Assembly: GCF_003205515.1 (NCBI RefSeq)
Contig: NZ_KZ826481.1
Coordinates: 538,660 to 602,659 of the forward strand
Length of the DNA stretch: 64,000 nucleotides
Direction: 5' to 3'
Source of the DNA: Litorivita pollutaquae
GTDB taxonomy: Bacteria; Pseudomonadota; Alphaproteobacteria; Rhodobacterales; Rhodobacteraceae
This document shows positions 17,837 through 26,595 of the stretch, in pieces. Position 1 is the first letter of the stretch. The number at the start of each line of letters is the position of its first letter. The notes under the pieces were generated by a model, which was not told where the DNA came from, did no database searches, and saw only the letters and a program-made list of their open reading frames with translations. The translations under genes and the position numbers were made by a program.

Positions 17837-18472
17837 ATGACACCCGCCAAACTTGCCTACACCAGTTTCTTCGCCCTGCTATGCGCCGCCCCCGCGCAAG
17901 CCATCACATTGCATTTCGATCGCGATCAAATCACCCTGACCGAAGATGAAATCCATAACGATGTGGTCAGCACGGGGCGCATCGCGCTCAATGGCGGCTC
18001 GGATTATGTGATCGACGGCATCGATGGTCTATATGTCGACGTATTCTTCGACGATTTCGCCCTCACCGCCGAAGGGGCGGGGCTTGGATCACTGCATGTG
18101 ACATTGGAAAGCCGCCAAAATCTGCGCATTCAGTTTCAATATACTCTGGCGCTGCGCGGCAATGGGGACCTGTTTTCCACAGAGGTCAGCGATGACTACG
18201 AAGACCTTTGGAGCAATCAGAACTATATCGACGACGATCTGGATTTTGGCGCGGGACGCGGCGCGCTGACGGGGTTCCGGTTGCATATCGATCCGTTGCT
18301 AATGACCTCGTATGGCCCTGTCGACGGCGAAGGCTATCCCGAATTTACCGCCACCCACATCACTGTCGGGGTGGACTATGATGATTTTGACCTGCCCGAG
18401 GTGCCCCTGCCTGCGGCGGGGGGATTATTGCTTTTTGCACTTGCGGGTTTTGGTGCGCTGCGGCGCCGGTAA
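17837..18472 (+). CDS. Exported VPLPA-CTERM sorting-domain protein
   Basis: This 211-residue protein has an N-terminal signal peptide (residues 1-21, cleavage after AQA) and a C-terminal sorting signal: VPLPAAGGLLLFALAGFGAL followed by RRR. That tripartite tail (VPLPA, hydrophobic helix, basic cluster) is the VPLPA-CTERM variant of PEP-CTERM, recognised by an exosortase, so the mature protein is expected to be processed and displayed outside the inner membrane. The body is rich in Asp and beta-forming residues and matches no family I know. It has an AAGGAG site 8 nt upstream. No exosortase gene is nearby. Confidence 0.85.
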   Translation: MTPAKLAYTSFFALLCAAPAQAITLHFDRDQITLTEDEIHNDVVSTGRIALNGGSDYVIDGIDGLYVDVFFDDFALTAEGAGLGSLHVTLESRQNLRIQFQYTLALRGNGDLFSTEVSDDYEDLWSNQNYIDDDLDFGAGRGALTGFRLHIDPLLMTSYGPVDGEGYPEFTATHITVGVDYDDFDLPEVPLPAAGGLLLFALAGFGALRRR

Positions 18473-18501
18473 ACGGGCAAACTATCAACACATCAAAGTG
18501 T

Positions 18502-18533
18502 GGCAACACGGTATGGTAACACTGTGCGGTAAC
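18502..18533 (+). repeat. Three GG(C/T)AAC repeats at 13-bp spacing upstream of the ZIP-like gene
   Basis: GGCAAC at 18502, GGTAAC at 18515 and GGTAAC at 18528 recur every 13 bp. The array lies 75-105 bp in front of the transporter start and may be part of its promoter region. No regulator is identified. Confidence 0.3.
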
Positions 18534-18607
18534 GCCCGGATCTGTATCATGACCGTGGCAATGTCGGCGGAAGATGAACCAAATCGCGCCCCGCGCGTTT
18601 CGACTAC

Positions 18608-19312
18608 ATGATGATGACCCTGCTCATGATTTTCGTGGTCACCGGAGCCTTGCTGATCGGCGCGCTCTGGGGATTATATTTGCCTCTTTCCAAATCTTGG
18701 GAGGGGTTCTTGATTGCGCTCGCCGGCGGGGCATTGATTGTTTCGGTGATGTTGGAAATGGTGGAACCGGCAGGACAGGTTTTGAGCTTCGCCGCTCTCG
18801 CGGCAAGCCTCGCTGCTGGGGCGCTCTGTTTTACTCTGGCGGATTGGTTCCTTTCCGAAAAAATGCGCGCCGCCGGCGGCATCGGGCTGTTGCTGGCGAT
18901 CACTCTGGACGGCGTGCCGGAAAACCTCGCTCTAGGGGTGAGCTTGATCGGGGCCGACCCCTTGTCCGTCGCGGCGCTGGCGGGATCTATCTTGCTCTCG
19001 AACCTGCCCGAAGCGGCGGGCGGCGCCAAACAAATGCATAAATCGGGCCGCAGCAAACCCGCAGTACTTGCGCTCTGGACCGGAGCGGCGGTGCTGCTCG
19101 CGGCGGCGGCACTTGCGGGCAATTTACTATTGGCCGATGCGGGCGCACCCCCGTTGGCGTATATGCGCAGCTTTGCCGCCGGCGCGGTCACCGCCTCGCT
19201 GGCCACCGAGATTTTCCCCAAAGCGTTCAAACAAGAGCATTTTGGCACCGGCATCGCCATCGCGTTGGGATTGATTGTCGCCTATGGTCTCACACAGCTT
19301 TCTGGCGGGTGA
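18608..19312 (+). CDS. ZIP-like divalent metal transporter
   Basis: This 234-residue, mostly hydrophobic protein is predicted to have about seven to eight membrane helices. It carries the ZIP helix-IV motif in modified form, ITLDGVPENLALGVSL (usual HNIPEG-type), and a matching SNLPEAAGGAKQMHKSG helix-V segment. ZIP proteins move zinc or other divalent metals. The altered motif leaves substrate and direction open. Three ATG codons in a row (18608, 18611, 18614) leave the exact start undecided. It is followed closely by ppaC, whose enzyme needs manganese, which may or may not be meaningful. Confidence 0.8.
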   Translation: MMMTLLMIFVVTGALLIGALWGLYLPLSKSWEGFLIALAGGALIVSVMLEMVEPAGQVLSFAALAASLAAGALCFTLADWFLSEKMRAAGGIGLLLAITLDGVPENLALGVSLIGADPLSVAALAGSILLSNLPEAAGGAKQMHKSGRSKPAVLALWTGAAVLLAAAALAGNLLLADAGAPPLAYMRSFAAGAVTASLATEIFPKAFKQEHFGTGIAIALGLIVAYGLTQLSGG

Positions 19313-19387
19313 CAACGGCGATTTCCCACCCTATAAGGCGGCGAAATCAATTAAAAGCCTTTGTCAAATAACCTCCGAGGATCCGAC

Positions 19388-20308
19388 ATGACCACACTCG
19401 TTTTTGGCCACAAATCCCCCGACACCGATTCCACCGGCTCGCCGCTCATCTGGGCATGGTATCTGAGCGAGGTGCGTGGCACCCCCGCCGAGGCGCGCCT
19501 TTTGGGCGAGCCAAATACAGAAGCGGCGTTCATGCTGGAAAAATGGGGTTTTGAGAAACCTGCGATCATCACAGATGTCACCGCCGAAGATGACGTTGTG
19601 ATCGTCGACACCAACAATCCGGCGGAATTGCCCGCCTCGATCAATGACGCCAATGTGGTGCAAATCATCGACCACCACAAATTGGTCGGCGGCCTGGAAA
19701 CCAAAGGCCCGATCGACATCACGATCAAACCTTTGGCCTGCACCGCGACGATCATGCACAACCTGATGGGCGAAAATGCAGCGAAAATGCCCGACAATAT
19801 CAAAGGCGCGATGCTGTCGTGCATCTTGTCGGACACATTGGAATTCCGCAGCCCGACCACCACGGATCAGGACAAAGAACTGGCCGTGGCTCTGGCCGCC
19901 GAATTGAACATCGACCTGTCCACCTATGCGGCGGAAATGTTCGAAGCCAAATCCGACGTCTCGGCCTTTTCCGACGCCGAACTCATCCGCATGGACAGCA
20001 AGGAATTCGCCGTGGACGGCATGAAATTCCGTGTCTCTGTGTTGGAAACCACCGCGCCGAAAATCGTTCTGGACCGCAAGGCAAGCCTGCTGACCTCCAT
20101 GGTCGATGTGGCCAAGGAAGACGGCGTCGATCATGTGCTGTTGTTCGTCGTGGATATCCTCAACGAAGAAGCAACATTGTTCGTGCAAAACGATGTGGTC
20201 AAAACCGTCGCAGAGAAAAGCTTTGATGCTAAGGTCACCGGCGACGCCGTTGTCTTGCCCGGTATCATGAGCCGCAAAAAGCAGATTATTCCGAACCTCA
20301 AGGTTTGA
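19388..20308 (+). CDS. ppaC: Manganese-dependent inorganic pyrophosphatase
   Basis: This 306-residue class II pyrophosphatase of the DHH family hydrolyses PPi to phosphate using Mn or Co. Motifs include FGHKSPDTDSTGSP at the N-terminus, VIVDTNNP, VVQIIDHHKLVGG (the DHH motif), a LSCILSDTLEFRSPTTTDQD block, and the C-terminal DHHA2 domain ending with PGIMSRKKQIIPNL. I prefer the ATG at 19388 with GAGGA upstream; a TTG at 19361 would add nine unrelated residues. A good terminator follows. Confidence 0.97.
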   Translation: MTTLVFGHKSPDTDSTGSPLIWAWYLSEVRGTPAEARLLGEPNTEAAFMLEKWGFEKPAIITDVTAEDDVVIVDTNNPAELPASINDANVVQIIDHHKLVGGLETKGPIDITIKPLACTATIMHNLMGENAAKMPDNIKGAMLSCILSDTLEFRSPTTTDQDKELAVALAAELNIDLSTYAAEMFEAKSDVSAFSDAELIRMDSKEFAVDGMKFRVSVLETTAPKIVLDRKASLLTSMVDVAKEDGVDHVLLFVVDILNEEATLFVQNDVVKTVAEKSFDAKVTGDAVVLPGIMSRKKQIIPNLKV

Positions 20309-20338
20309 TCGCACCGCATGACGACACCCAATAACGAC

Positions 20339-20370
20339 AAAGGCCCGCCCCATCCGGCGGGCCTTTTTGT
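20339..20370 (+). terminator. Intrinsic terminator of ppaC
   Basis: An 11-bp perfect stem, AAAGGCCCGCC with GGCGGGCCTTT, is followed by TTTTGTTT, 30 bp after the ppaC stop. Confidence 0.88.
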
Positions 20371-20395
20371 TTGAAAGGCACAGTAAGGCACCGTG

Positions 20396-20872
20396 ATGAT
20401 ACGTCCTGATTTCTTGCGCGACATGCGCCGCGGCGAAGAGCCCGAAGTGGCGGCCCTGCTGGCCCAAGCCTTTGGCGGCAAGGACGAGGCGCGCTTGGTC
20501 GAGGCTTTGCGCAAATCCCGCGCCATTGCGGGGGAAATGGTGCTGCCGTCCAAAGACGGGGTTGTCGGATATCTCGCGCTCGCGGCGATGACGGCGCCCA
20601 AAGGTTGGCTTTGCCTCGCGCCTGTGGCGATCCGCCCCGATCTGCAAGGGCTTGGACACGGGCGGCGCATGGTGGGCATGATCACCGAATGGGGGCGATT
20701 GTCCGGCAATACGCTCGTGGTTCTGGGCGATCCGGCCTTTTACACCCGCTGCGGTTTCACGCCGATATCCGATGGGTTCACCTCGCCCTACCCGATTGAT
20801 CATACCCTCACCGCAGGCCCCGCCAAAGCCGCGCCAAGCGCCTTGATCTACCCCAAGGCCTTCGGGGGCTGA
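20396..20872 (+). CDS. GNAT family N-acetyltransferase (YhbS-like)
   Basis: This 158-residue protein has the GNAT fold: LAPVAIRPDLQGLGHGRRMV is the acetyl-CoA-binding motif A, and VVLGDPAFYTRCGFTPISDG the following motif B with a family-typical FY...GF. It is in the same broad group as the acetyltransferase at 14742, although the two are not close copies. The ATG at 20396 has AAGG 7 nt upstream, while the GTG at 20393 does not improve on it. The substrate cannot be read. Confidence 0.88.
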   Translation: MIRPDFLRDMRRGEEPEVAALLAQAFGGKDEARLVEALRKSRAIAGEMVLPSKDGVVGYLALAAMTAPKGWLCLAPVAIRPDLQGLGHGRRMVGMITEWGRLSGNTLVVLGDPAFYTRCGFTPISDGFTSPYPIDHTLTAGPAKAAPSALIYPKAFGG

Positions 20873-20968
20873 CGCGCCCCTTCGGGCTTTCCCTCTTCGG
20901 CGGGCTTTCCCTTCGGCGCGCAATGGCCTACCTCTTTGGCAAAACCAGCCCAACCCCAAAGGCCCGCC

Positions 20969-21856
20969 ATGACCCAGATCATCCAATCACTGTCCGATAT
21001 TTCCGCGCCCTATGATGCGCTTTTCGTCGATCTATGGGGCTGTGTGCATGATGGGGTGCGGGCGATTCCATCGGCTGTGGCGGCCTTGCAGGCCTATCGC
21101 AAAAGCGGAGGCACAGTGGTTTTGGTTACCAATTCGCCCAAGCCGCGCAAAGGCGTCGCAGTGCAGTTGGGCAAATTCGGCGTGGCCGAAGACGCGTGGG
21201 ACGTCATCGCCACCTCTGGCGACAGCGCCCGCGCCGCGATGTTTCGCGGGGCCGTGGGATCAAAAGTGCATTTCATGGGCGAATGGGCGCGCGATGCGGA
21301 ATTTTTCGAGCCGATGAGCGTGATCAAGGACCCCGTAGAGATCAAGATCGTCCCGCTGGACGAGGCCGAAGGCATTGTCTGCTGCGGCCCGGATGACCCG
21401 ATGGCCGATCCCGACGTCAACCGCGCCGCCTTCCTCTATGCCAAGCAAAAGGGGCTAAAACTGCTCTGCGCCAACCCCGATATCGTTGTGGATCGCGGCG
21501 ACACCCGCGAATGGTGCGCGGGCGCTTTGGCGCGGCTTTACACCGAGATGGGCGGCGAAAGCCTTTATTTCGGCAAGCCGCATCCGCCGATCTATGACCT
21601 TGCGCGCCGCCGTTTGGCGAGCCTTGGCCGCGACGTGCCAGCGGACCGCATTTTGGCCATCGGAGACGGGGCCCAAACCGATATCGCGGGGGCGATGGGC
21701 GAGGACATTGATTCTCTGTTTATCTCAGGCGGGCTTGCCGCCTCCGACACCCACACGGGTAACACAGCGGCGTCCCAGCCCGACGAAACCGCCCTAACCG
21801 CCTATCTAGATAAAGAAAAAGCATCCCCGACCTTTGCTATGGGGCAATTACGGTAG
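20969..21856 (+). CDS. HAD hydrolase, class IIA, TIGR01459 type
   Basis: This is a 295-residue HAD-superfamily phosphatase. The N-terminal motif is YDALFVDLWGCVHDGVRAIP (family consensus D-x-W/D-G), motif II is VVLVTNSPKPR, the C2-type cap lies in the middle, and motifs III/IV appear as FGKPHPPIYDLA and IGDGAQTDIAGA. The subgroup occurs in alphaproteobacteria next to MaoC/ribF genes; its substrate is unknown. The ATG at 20969 follows AAAGG and directly precedes the domain. Confidence 0.92.
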   Translation: MTQIIQSLSDISAPYDALFVDLWGCVHDGVRAIPSAVAALQAYRKSGGTVVLVTNSPKPRKGVAVQLGKFGVAEDAWDVIATSGDSARAAMFRGAVGSKVHFMGEWARDAEFFEPMSVIKDPVEIKIVPLDEAEGIVCCGPDDPMADPDVNRAAFLYAKQKGLKLLCANPDIVVDRGDTREWCAGALARLYTEMGGESLYFGKPHPPIYDLARRRLASLGRDVPADRILAIGDGAQTDIAGAMGEDIDSLFISGGLAASDTHTGNTAASQPDETALTAYLDKEKASPTFAMGQLR

Positions 21857-21869
21857 ACCAAATAGGGGG

Positions 21870-21897
21870 TTGATTTTCTGCGCCTGCAAAGTAATAA
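21870..21897 (+). promoter_or_regulatory. Possible promoter of the MaoC gene
   Basis: TTGATT is followed after 16 nt by TAATAA in the 102-bp gap before the MaoC start. The fit to a sigma-70 promoter is moderate and there is no further support. Confidence 0.3.
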
Positions 21898-21958
21898 AGT
21901 TTCACAAGATACCGCTGATGCGGTGGTTTATTACGCGCGGACCAGATGGAGGGCCCTA

Positions 21959-22402
21959 ATGTTGGACAATATGCCCCGCGGCACGATCTGTATCGAAGAC
22001 ATCGAAATGGGGATGACACGTCATCTGCGCAAAGAGGTCACTGACCGCGATATCGAAATGTTTGCCGAGGTTTCCACCGACCACAACCCTGTGCATCTCG
22101 ATGACGACTACGCCCGCGATACGATTTTTGAAGGCCGCATCGCCCATGGCATGTTGACCGCCGGTTTGATTTCCGCCGTCATTGGCGAACAATTGCCCGG
22201 CCATGGCACGATCTACATGGGTCAGACGTTGAAATTCCTTGGCCCGGTGCGCCCCGGCGATGTGGTTCTGGCCGAGGTCAAAGTCATCGGCGTTGATTAC
22301 GCCAAACGCCGTGTGCAACTGGATTGCGTTTGCAGGGTCGATGGCAAAAAAGTGCTGGCGGGCGAAGCCACGGTTTTGGCCCCCTCGCGTAAGTTTGACT
22401 GA
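21959..22402 (+). CDS. MaoC family (R)-specific hydratase-like protein
   Basis: This 147-residue hot-dog-fold protein carries the MaoC hydratase signature FAEVSTDHNPVHLDDDYA (catalytic Asp and His) and FEGRIAHGMLTAGLISAVIG. Relatives include (R)-specific enoyl-CoA hydratases such as PhaJ and the MaoC part of other enzymes. A single 147-residue MaoC domain suggests a stand-alone hydratase of 2-enoyl-CoA. The ATG at 21959 has GGAGGG upstream. It precedes ribF by about 97 bp in a run of plus-strand genes. Confidence 0.9.
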   Translation: MLDNMPRGTICIEDIEMGMTRHLRKEVTDRDIEMFAEVSTDHNPVHLDDDYARDTIFEGRIAHGMLTAGLISAVIGEQLPGHGTIYMGQTLKFLGPVRPGDVVLAEVKVIGVDYAKRRVQLDCVCRVDGKKVLAGEATVLAPSRKFD

Positions 22403-22499
22403 AACAACCGGCTGCCCCCGCGCCCTTATGGTGCGGGTTTCCACCGACAATCAAACGCATGGTCTTGCGCGCGCCGTTTCGGAGCGGTAACCCTGCCTC

Positions 22500-23438
22500 A
22501 TGCGCATCATCCGAGATTACATATTCGTCACGGACACTGATCGCGGCGCCTCTGCCGCGATTGGTAATTTTGATGGCGTCCACTTGGGCCATCAATCCGT
22601 CATCGACATCGCCCGCCGAGAAGGCGCCAAAATCGGCGCGCCGTTGGGGGTCATGACGTTTGAACCCCACCCGCGCCAGTATTTTGCCCCTAAAGCGCCC
22701 GCCTTTCGGCTGATGGGCCGCAAGGCGCGCGCGCACCGTCTAGAAAAATTAGGGGTGGAGCGCCTCTATGAATTGAACTTCAATGCGGCGCTGTCCGCAC
22801 TGAGCCCGGAAGATTTCGCGCGCAGGGTGATCCATGAGGGGCTTGGATTGCGCCATGTGGTTGTCGGTGCCGATTTTTGCTTCGGCCAGGGCCGCGCTGG
22901 CACGGTCAAAGAGCTCAAACACTTTGGCGACGCGTTGGGATTTGGCGTCAGCGTGGCGGAATTGCTTGAGGGCGACACCGGCGAAGTGTCGTCTACCGCG
23001 ATCCGCAATGCTTTGACCGACGGTCGCCCGCGCGATGCGGCGGCGATGCTGGGCCATTGGCACCGTATCGAAGGCAACGTGGTTGGCGGCGAACAACGCG
23101 GCCGTGAATTGGGCTATCCCACGGCGAACATGAGCATCGATGGGCTGCATCCGCCAAAATTCGGGGTTTATGCGGTTTTGGTCGATGTCCTCGAAGGCCC
23201 GCATAAGGGCACCTATCACGGCGCGGCCTCGATTGGCGTGCGCCCGATGTTCAACGGCGAAGTGCCGAACCTTGAAACCTTTCTCTTTGATTTCAAGGGC
23301 GACCTCTACGGCGCGCCTTTGTCCATCGGTCTCGTTGATTACCTGCGCCCCGAGTTGAAATTTGACGGGTTGGATGCATTGATCGTGCAAATGGACGCCG
23401 ATTGCGACAAGGCGCGGCAAATCCTGATGGCACTATGA
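22500..23438 (+). CDS. ribF: Bifunctional riboflavin kinase / FMN adenylyltransferase
   Basis: RibF converts riboflavin to FMN and FMN to FAD. The 312-residue protein has the N-terminal nucleotidyltransferase half (AIGNFDGVHLGHQSVI, VMTFEPHPRQYF, VVVGADFCFGQGRAG) and a C-terminal flavokinase half (GEQRGRELGYPTANM, FGVYAVLV, LVDYLRPELKFDG). The ATG at 22500 starts at the usual position. Its stop overlaps the YcgN start (ATGA), so the pair is translationally coupled. Confidence 0.97.
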   Translation: MRIIRDYIFVTDTDRGASAAIGNFDGVHLGHQSVIDIARREGAKIGAPLGVMTFEPHPRQYFAPKAPAFRLMGRKARAHRLEKLGVERLYELNFNAALSALSPEDFARRVIHEGLGLRHVVVGADFCFGQGRAGTVKELKHFGDALGFGVSVAELLEGDTGEVSSTAIRNALTDGRPRDAAAMLGHWHRIEGNVVGGEQRGRELGYPTANMSIDGLHPPKFGVYAVLVDVLEGPHKGTYHGAASIGVRPMFNGEVPNLETFLFDFKGDLYGAPLSIGLVDYLRPELKFDGLDALIVQMDADCDKARQILMAL

Positions 23439-23905
23439 CCGATCCCATCGACCGCAGCGGATTGCGCGAACGGTATTGGGAAACCCAACGCCCCGACCGC
23501 ATGACGCAAAAGGAATGGGAAGCGCTGTGCGATGGCTGCGGCAAATGCTGTCTCAACAAACTCGAAGACGAAGACAGCGGCGAGGTTGCCCTGACCCGCG
23601 TGGCCTGCCGTCTTTTGGATGACGAAAGCTGCAAATGCAGCCAATATCCGATCCGGCATCAATTCGTGCCTGAATGTATCGTGCTCAGCCCCAAGAACCT
23701 TGATCAACACGCCTATTGGATGCCGCAAACCTGCGCGTACCGGCTGATTTGGGAGGGCAAGCCTTTATATGAATGGCACCCTTTGATCACCGGTGATCCC
23801 GAAAGCGTGCACCGCGCGGGCGTATCGATGCGCGGGCGCACCGTGCCAGAATTCGAAGTCCACGAAGACGAATGGGAAAACCATATCATTGAGGAGCCTA
23901 TTTGA
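23435..23905 (+). CDS. YcgN family cysteine-cluster protein
   Basis: This is a 156-residue protein with the CxxCxxCC-type cluster WEALCDGCGKCCLNKLEDED and a second CRLLDDESCKCSQYPIR group, which define the UPF0260/YcgN family (probable metal or Fe-S binding). The N-terminal REYWET-like segment is also typical. The function is unknown. The ATG at 23435 overlaps the ribF stop; the next gene start overlaps its own stop by one base, forming a coupled ribF-ycgN-aldolase run. Confidence 0.93.
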   Translation: MTDPIDRSGLRERYWETQRPDRMTQKEWEALCDGCGKCCLNKLEDEDSGEVALTRVACRLLDDESCKCSQYPIRHQFVPECIVLSPKNLDQHAYWMPQTCAYRLIWEGKPLYEWHPLITGDPESVHRAGVSMRGRTVPEFEVHEDEWENHIIEEPI

Positions 23906-24954
23906 TGTTTTTTGCCTCTGACAATGCCGGCCCGGTGCATCCTTCGGTGATGGACGCCTTGGCGCGTGGCAACACCGGTTATGCCGTATCCTACGGTGCC
24001 GACACGGTTATAGATGATGTACGCACCCGTCTGCGCGACGTGTTTGAGGCGCCCGATGCGGCGGTCTATTTGGTGCCCACGGGGACGGCGGCGAACTCAT
24101 TGGCCTTGGCGACATTGGCCGAGCCGTGGCAGACGGTGTTTTGTTCCTCTGTGGCGCATATCCACGAAGATGAATGCAACGCACCGGAATTTTACATGGG
24201 CGGCGCGAAGCTGACCCTTGTCGGGCAATCCGACAAGATGAGCGCCAATGAATTGCGCGCGGCGGTCGCCACGGAAGAGACCCGCGGCGTGCATGGGCCG
24301 CAACGCGGGCCGGTGTCGATCACTCAGGTCACCGAACGCGGCACGCTCTATTCACTCGACGAAATCCGCGCGCTTTGCGATGTGGCCAAAGACTATGCTT
24401 TGCCTGTGCATCTGGACGGCGCGCGCTTTGCCAATGCTCTGGTGGCTTTGGGGTGTACCCCGGCGGAGATGACATGGAAAGCCGGCGTCGATGCCGTGTC
24501 CTTTGGCGGCACCAAAAACGGGTTGATGGGCGTCGAAGCGGTGATTTTCTTCGATCCAGCAAAGGCATGGGAATTCGAGTTGCGCCGCAAACGCGGGGCA
24601 CATCTGTTCTCCAAGCACCGTTATTTATCGTTGCAGATGCAGGCCTATCTGACCGATGATCTGTGGCTGACCTCGGCGCGCCAGACCAACGAAAATGCCG
24701 CCTATCTGGTGGCGGGTCTGCGCGATATCGACGGCGTCACCTTTGTGCACGAGCCACAGGCCAATATGGTCTTCTGCGCGTTTTCACGCGCCGCGCACCA
24801 GCGGCTGCATGATGCAGGGGCGGCATATTATGTCTGGTCCGGCAGTCTCGAGGGCGAGGATCCCGACGAGGCGCTCGAGGCGCGTCTGGTGTGCGATTGG
24901 GCCCTCGAACGCAGCCAGATCGACGCGTTTCTGGACATCCTGCGCACCTGCTGA
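23905..24954 (+). CDS. Low-specificity L-threonine aldolase
   Basis: This 349-residue PLP enzyme of the beta-eliminating-lyase/threonine aldolase group cleaves threonine or allo-threonine to glycine and acetaldehyde. It shows the ASDNAGPVHPSVMDAL start, the VYLVPTGTAANSLALATL cofactor-phosphate loop, the HLDGARFANAL motif, and the PLP-binding Lys204 in SFGGTKNG. I use ATG 23905, which shares one base with the upstream stop, rather than the TTG one codon earlier. A hairpin terminator follows. Confidence 0.92.
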   Translation: MFFASDNAGPVHPSVMDALARGNTGYAVSYGADTVIDDVRTRLRDVFEAPDAAVYLVPTGTAANSLALATLAEPWQTVFCSSVAHIHEDECNAPEFYMGGAKLTLVGQSDKMSANELRAAVATEETRGVHGPQRGPVSITQVTERGTLYSLDEIRALCDVAKDYALPVHLDGARFANALVALGCTPAEMTWKAGVDAVSFGGTKNGLMGVEAVIFFDPAKAWEFELRRKRGAHLFSKHRYLSLQMQAYLTDDLWLTSARQTNENAAYLVAGLRDIDGVTFVHEPQANMVFCAFSRAAHQRLHDAGAAYYVWSGSLEGEDPDEALEARLVCDWALERSQIDAFLDILRTC

Positions 24955-24980
24955 TCGAAGGGTGATCAAATTTTCTCAAA

Positions 24981-25016
24981 CACGGGGGGGCAACCGCGCC
25001 TGCCCGTGCCTTTTTT
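24981..25016 (+). terminator. Intrinsic terminator after the threonine aldolase gene
   Basis: CACGGG pairs with CCCGTG, extended by a GGCA/TGCC inner stem, and is followed by six Ts. It lies 27 bp past the stop codon. Confidence 0.8.
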
Positions 25017-25038
25017 ATAGGGCGGGCCGCAGGAACAA

Positions 25039-25878
25039 TTAGTCCGCGTCCATCCCCCAAAATTCCTTGAGCACTGCAATCACCCCCTCCGGATCGGTGA
25101 CCGGAGCCATATGGCCGCCGGGAACGGTTTTGTTTTGCGCGCCCTTGATCCGCCGCGCGATGCCCGCATTGATCACCGCAATATGCGGCGGGCTGTCGGC
25201 ACCGGCAACCAACAGCGTCGGCACGTCCAACCGTTCCAGCGCACCCGCCGCCAACATGCCGGTATTGTCTTCGTTGATCGCAGGGGACGATGCCGCGATG
25301 GTCTTGATCTGGCGGGTCATCTTGGCGCGGGCTTCTTCGGTCAGGCTGTCCCAAGGGCGCCCATCACCCCAGCGCCCGACAAAGGCCTTTGCTGCGCCCT
25401 CGTCATCGCCGCGCGCGACCGCATCCAAATAGGCTTGATCGTGTCCCTCGTTGGGATCGGCGCCGCCCGGCGTGTCGGCGCGGTAAACCGCAAAATATAC
25501 CGGATCGATCATCGTCAAGCTGCGCACCAGATCGGGCCGTTCCACCGCCAGCCGCAAAGCCACTGTCCCGCCAAAGCTATGCCCGACAAGATCGACAGGT
25601 CCGGTCAGCACCGCCTCGCGTCCCGCGCCGGTGGTCCAAAAATCTGCCGCCATCGCAGTGACCAACGTTTGGTAGTCATACTGAGGCTCCCAAGGCGCAC
25701 TTTTGCCGTGGCTGGGTAGGTCAAAGGCGGTGATGGTCATCGCCTGCTCAAACGGTTTGGCCACCGGCGTCCATGCGCCGGAACTGGCAAGGCTGCAATG
25801 AATGAACAACGCCTCGCGCGGCCCCTGACCGAACTGTCGCCAATAGGTTTCAATGCCGCCGCGTATATCCTTTGGCAT
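25039..25878 (-). CDS. Alpha/beta-fold hydrolase
   Basis: This is a 279-residue esterase/lipase-like protein with the nucleophile elbow DLVGHSFGGTVALRLA (catalytic Ser near 98), an oxyanion-hole segment EALFIHCSLASSGAW early, and a C-terminal GGHMAPVTDPEGV supplying the His. The substrate is unknown. It directly follows the HCCA-isomerase-like gene with a one-base overlap of stop and start, suggesting a two-gene operon and possibly one catabolic or detoxification task. Confidence 0.92.
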   Translation of the reverse strand: MPKDIRGGIETYWRQFGQGPREALFIHCSLASSGAWTPVAKPFEQAMTITAFDLPSHGKSAPWEPQYDYQTLVTAMAADFWTTGAGREAVLTGPVDLVGHSFGGTVALRLAVERPDLVRSLTMIDPVYFAVYRADTPGGADPNEGHDQAYLDAVARGDDEGAAKAFVGRWGDGRPWDSLTEEARAKMTRQIKTIAASSPAINEDNTGMLAAGALERLDVPTLLVAGADSPPHIAVINAGIARRIKGAQNKTVPGGHMAPVTDPEGVIAVLKEFWGMDAD

Positions 25879-26477
25879 CAGAGTTCTCCCGCCAGATGTA
25901 GATCAAGATCATCGAGGCGGTCCTGCCCCCAAAATTTCTGCCCCGTGTCGACAATATAGAACGGCGAACCAAAGACACCGTCACCCACCGCATCCTCAAG
26001 GTTGCGCGCATAGGTCTCCGCGCCGGTCAAAAGGCCACTATCGGCCAATCCGGCGTCGAAACCGGCGCTTTGCAACGCATCGCGGATCACTGCATCATCG
26101 GAAATATCCTTTTCCTCGGCCCATGTGGCGCGCAACAGGTTTTGGGTCAAAGCGCCCACATCCCCGCCGCCGGCATTCTGCGCCGCAATGATCGCATAGG
26201 AAGCGGGTGCGGCATTCACCGGCCAATAGGCCGGACGCAGGTTAAACGGGATTCCGGCTTTCTTGGCCTGACGCGGCAATTCTTGCGCCCGATACTCCAT
26301 GCGCGAGGGGTGACGGTCCGCCGGCTTGGTCCCGCCGGTGCGGGCAAATCCCGTCATCAGGTCGAAAGGTTTATAGGTGATCCCTGCCCCGTGACGAGCC
26401 GCGATATCCTCAAGACGCGCGCCGGCCAGATAGGCATATGGCGAAAGCACCGAGAAATAATAGGTGATATGGGGCAT
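25878..26477 (-). CDS. 2-hydroxychromene-2-carboxylate isomerase / DsbA-like protein
   Basis: This 199-residue protein belongs to the DsbA-fold HCCA isomerase (kappa-GST) family. The N-terminal [20 protein letters not shown] replaces the CxxC of DsbA with a SPYAY motif, as is normal for these glutathione-dependent isomerases; the C-terminal [20 protein letters not shown] segment is the cis-proline and membrane-proximal part. Start at ATG 26477, since the much longer open frame upstream encodes nothing homologous. It is divergent from prs. Confidence 0.9.
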   Translation of the reverse strand: MPHITYYFSVLSPYAYLAGARLEDIAARHGAGITYKPFDLMTGFARTGGTKPADRHPSRMEYRAQELPRQAKKAGIPFNLRPAYWPVNAAPASYAIIAAQNAGGGDVGALTQNLLRATWAEEKDISDDAVIRDALQSAGFDAGLADSGLLTGAETYARNLEDAVGDGVFGSPFYIVDTGQKFWGQDRLDDLDLHLAGEL

Positions 26478-26595
26478 TTGTCGGTCGTCCTCTGTCCGGA
26501 TAGCTTTGCCACAGGTTAAGGCCGTGCTAAGCGGTGTCAACGGCGCGATTCTGCCACGGCGCCGAATTCTGAAATGCGCTTGGGACACCGTAGAC

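Noticed and set aside
19364-20986. 540-codon minus-strand frame opposite ppaC and the GNAT gene
   Set aside because: It spans two real plus-strand genes and a terminator, so it is not a gene.
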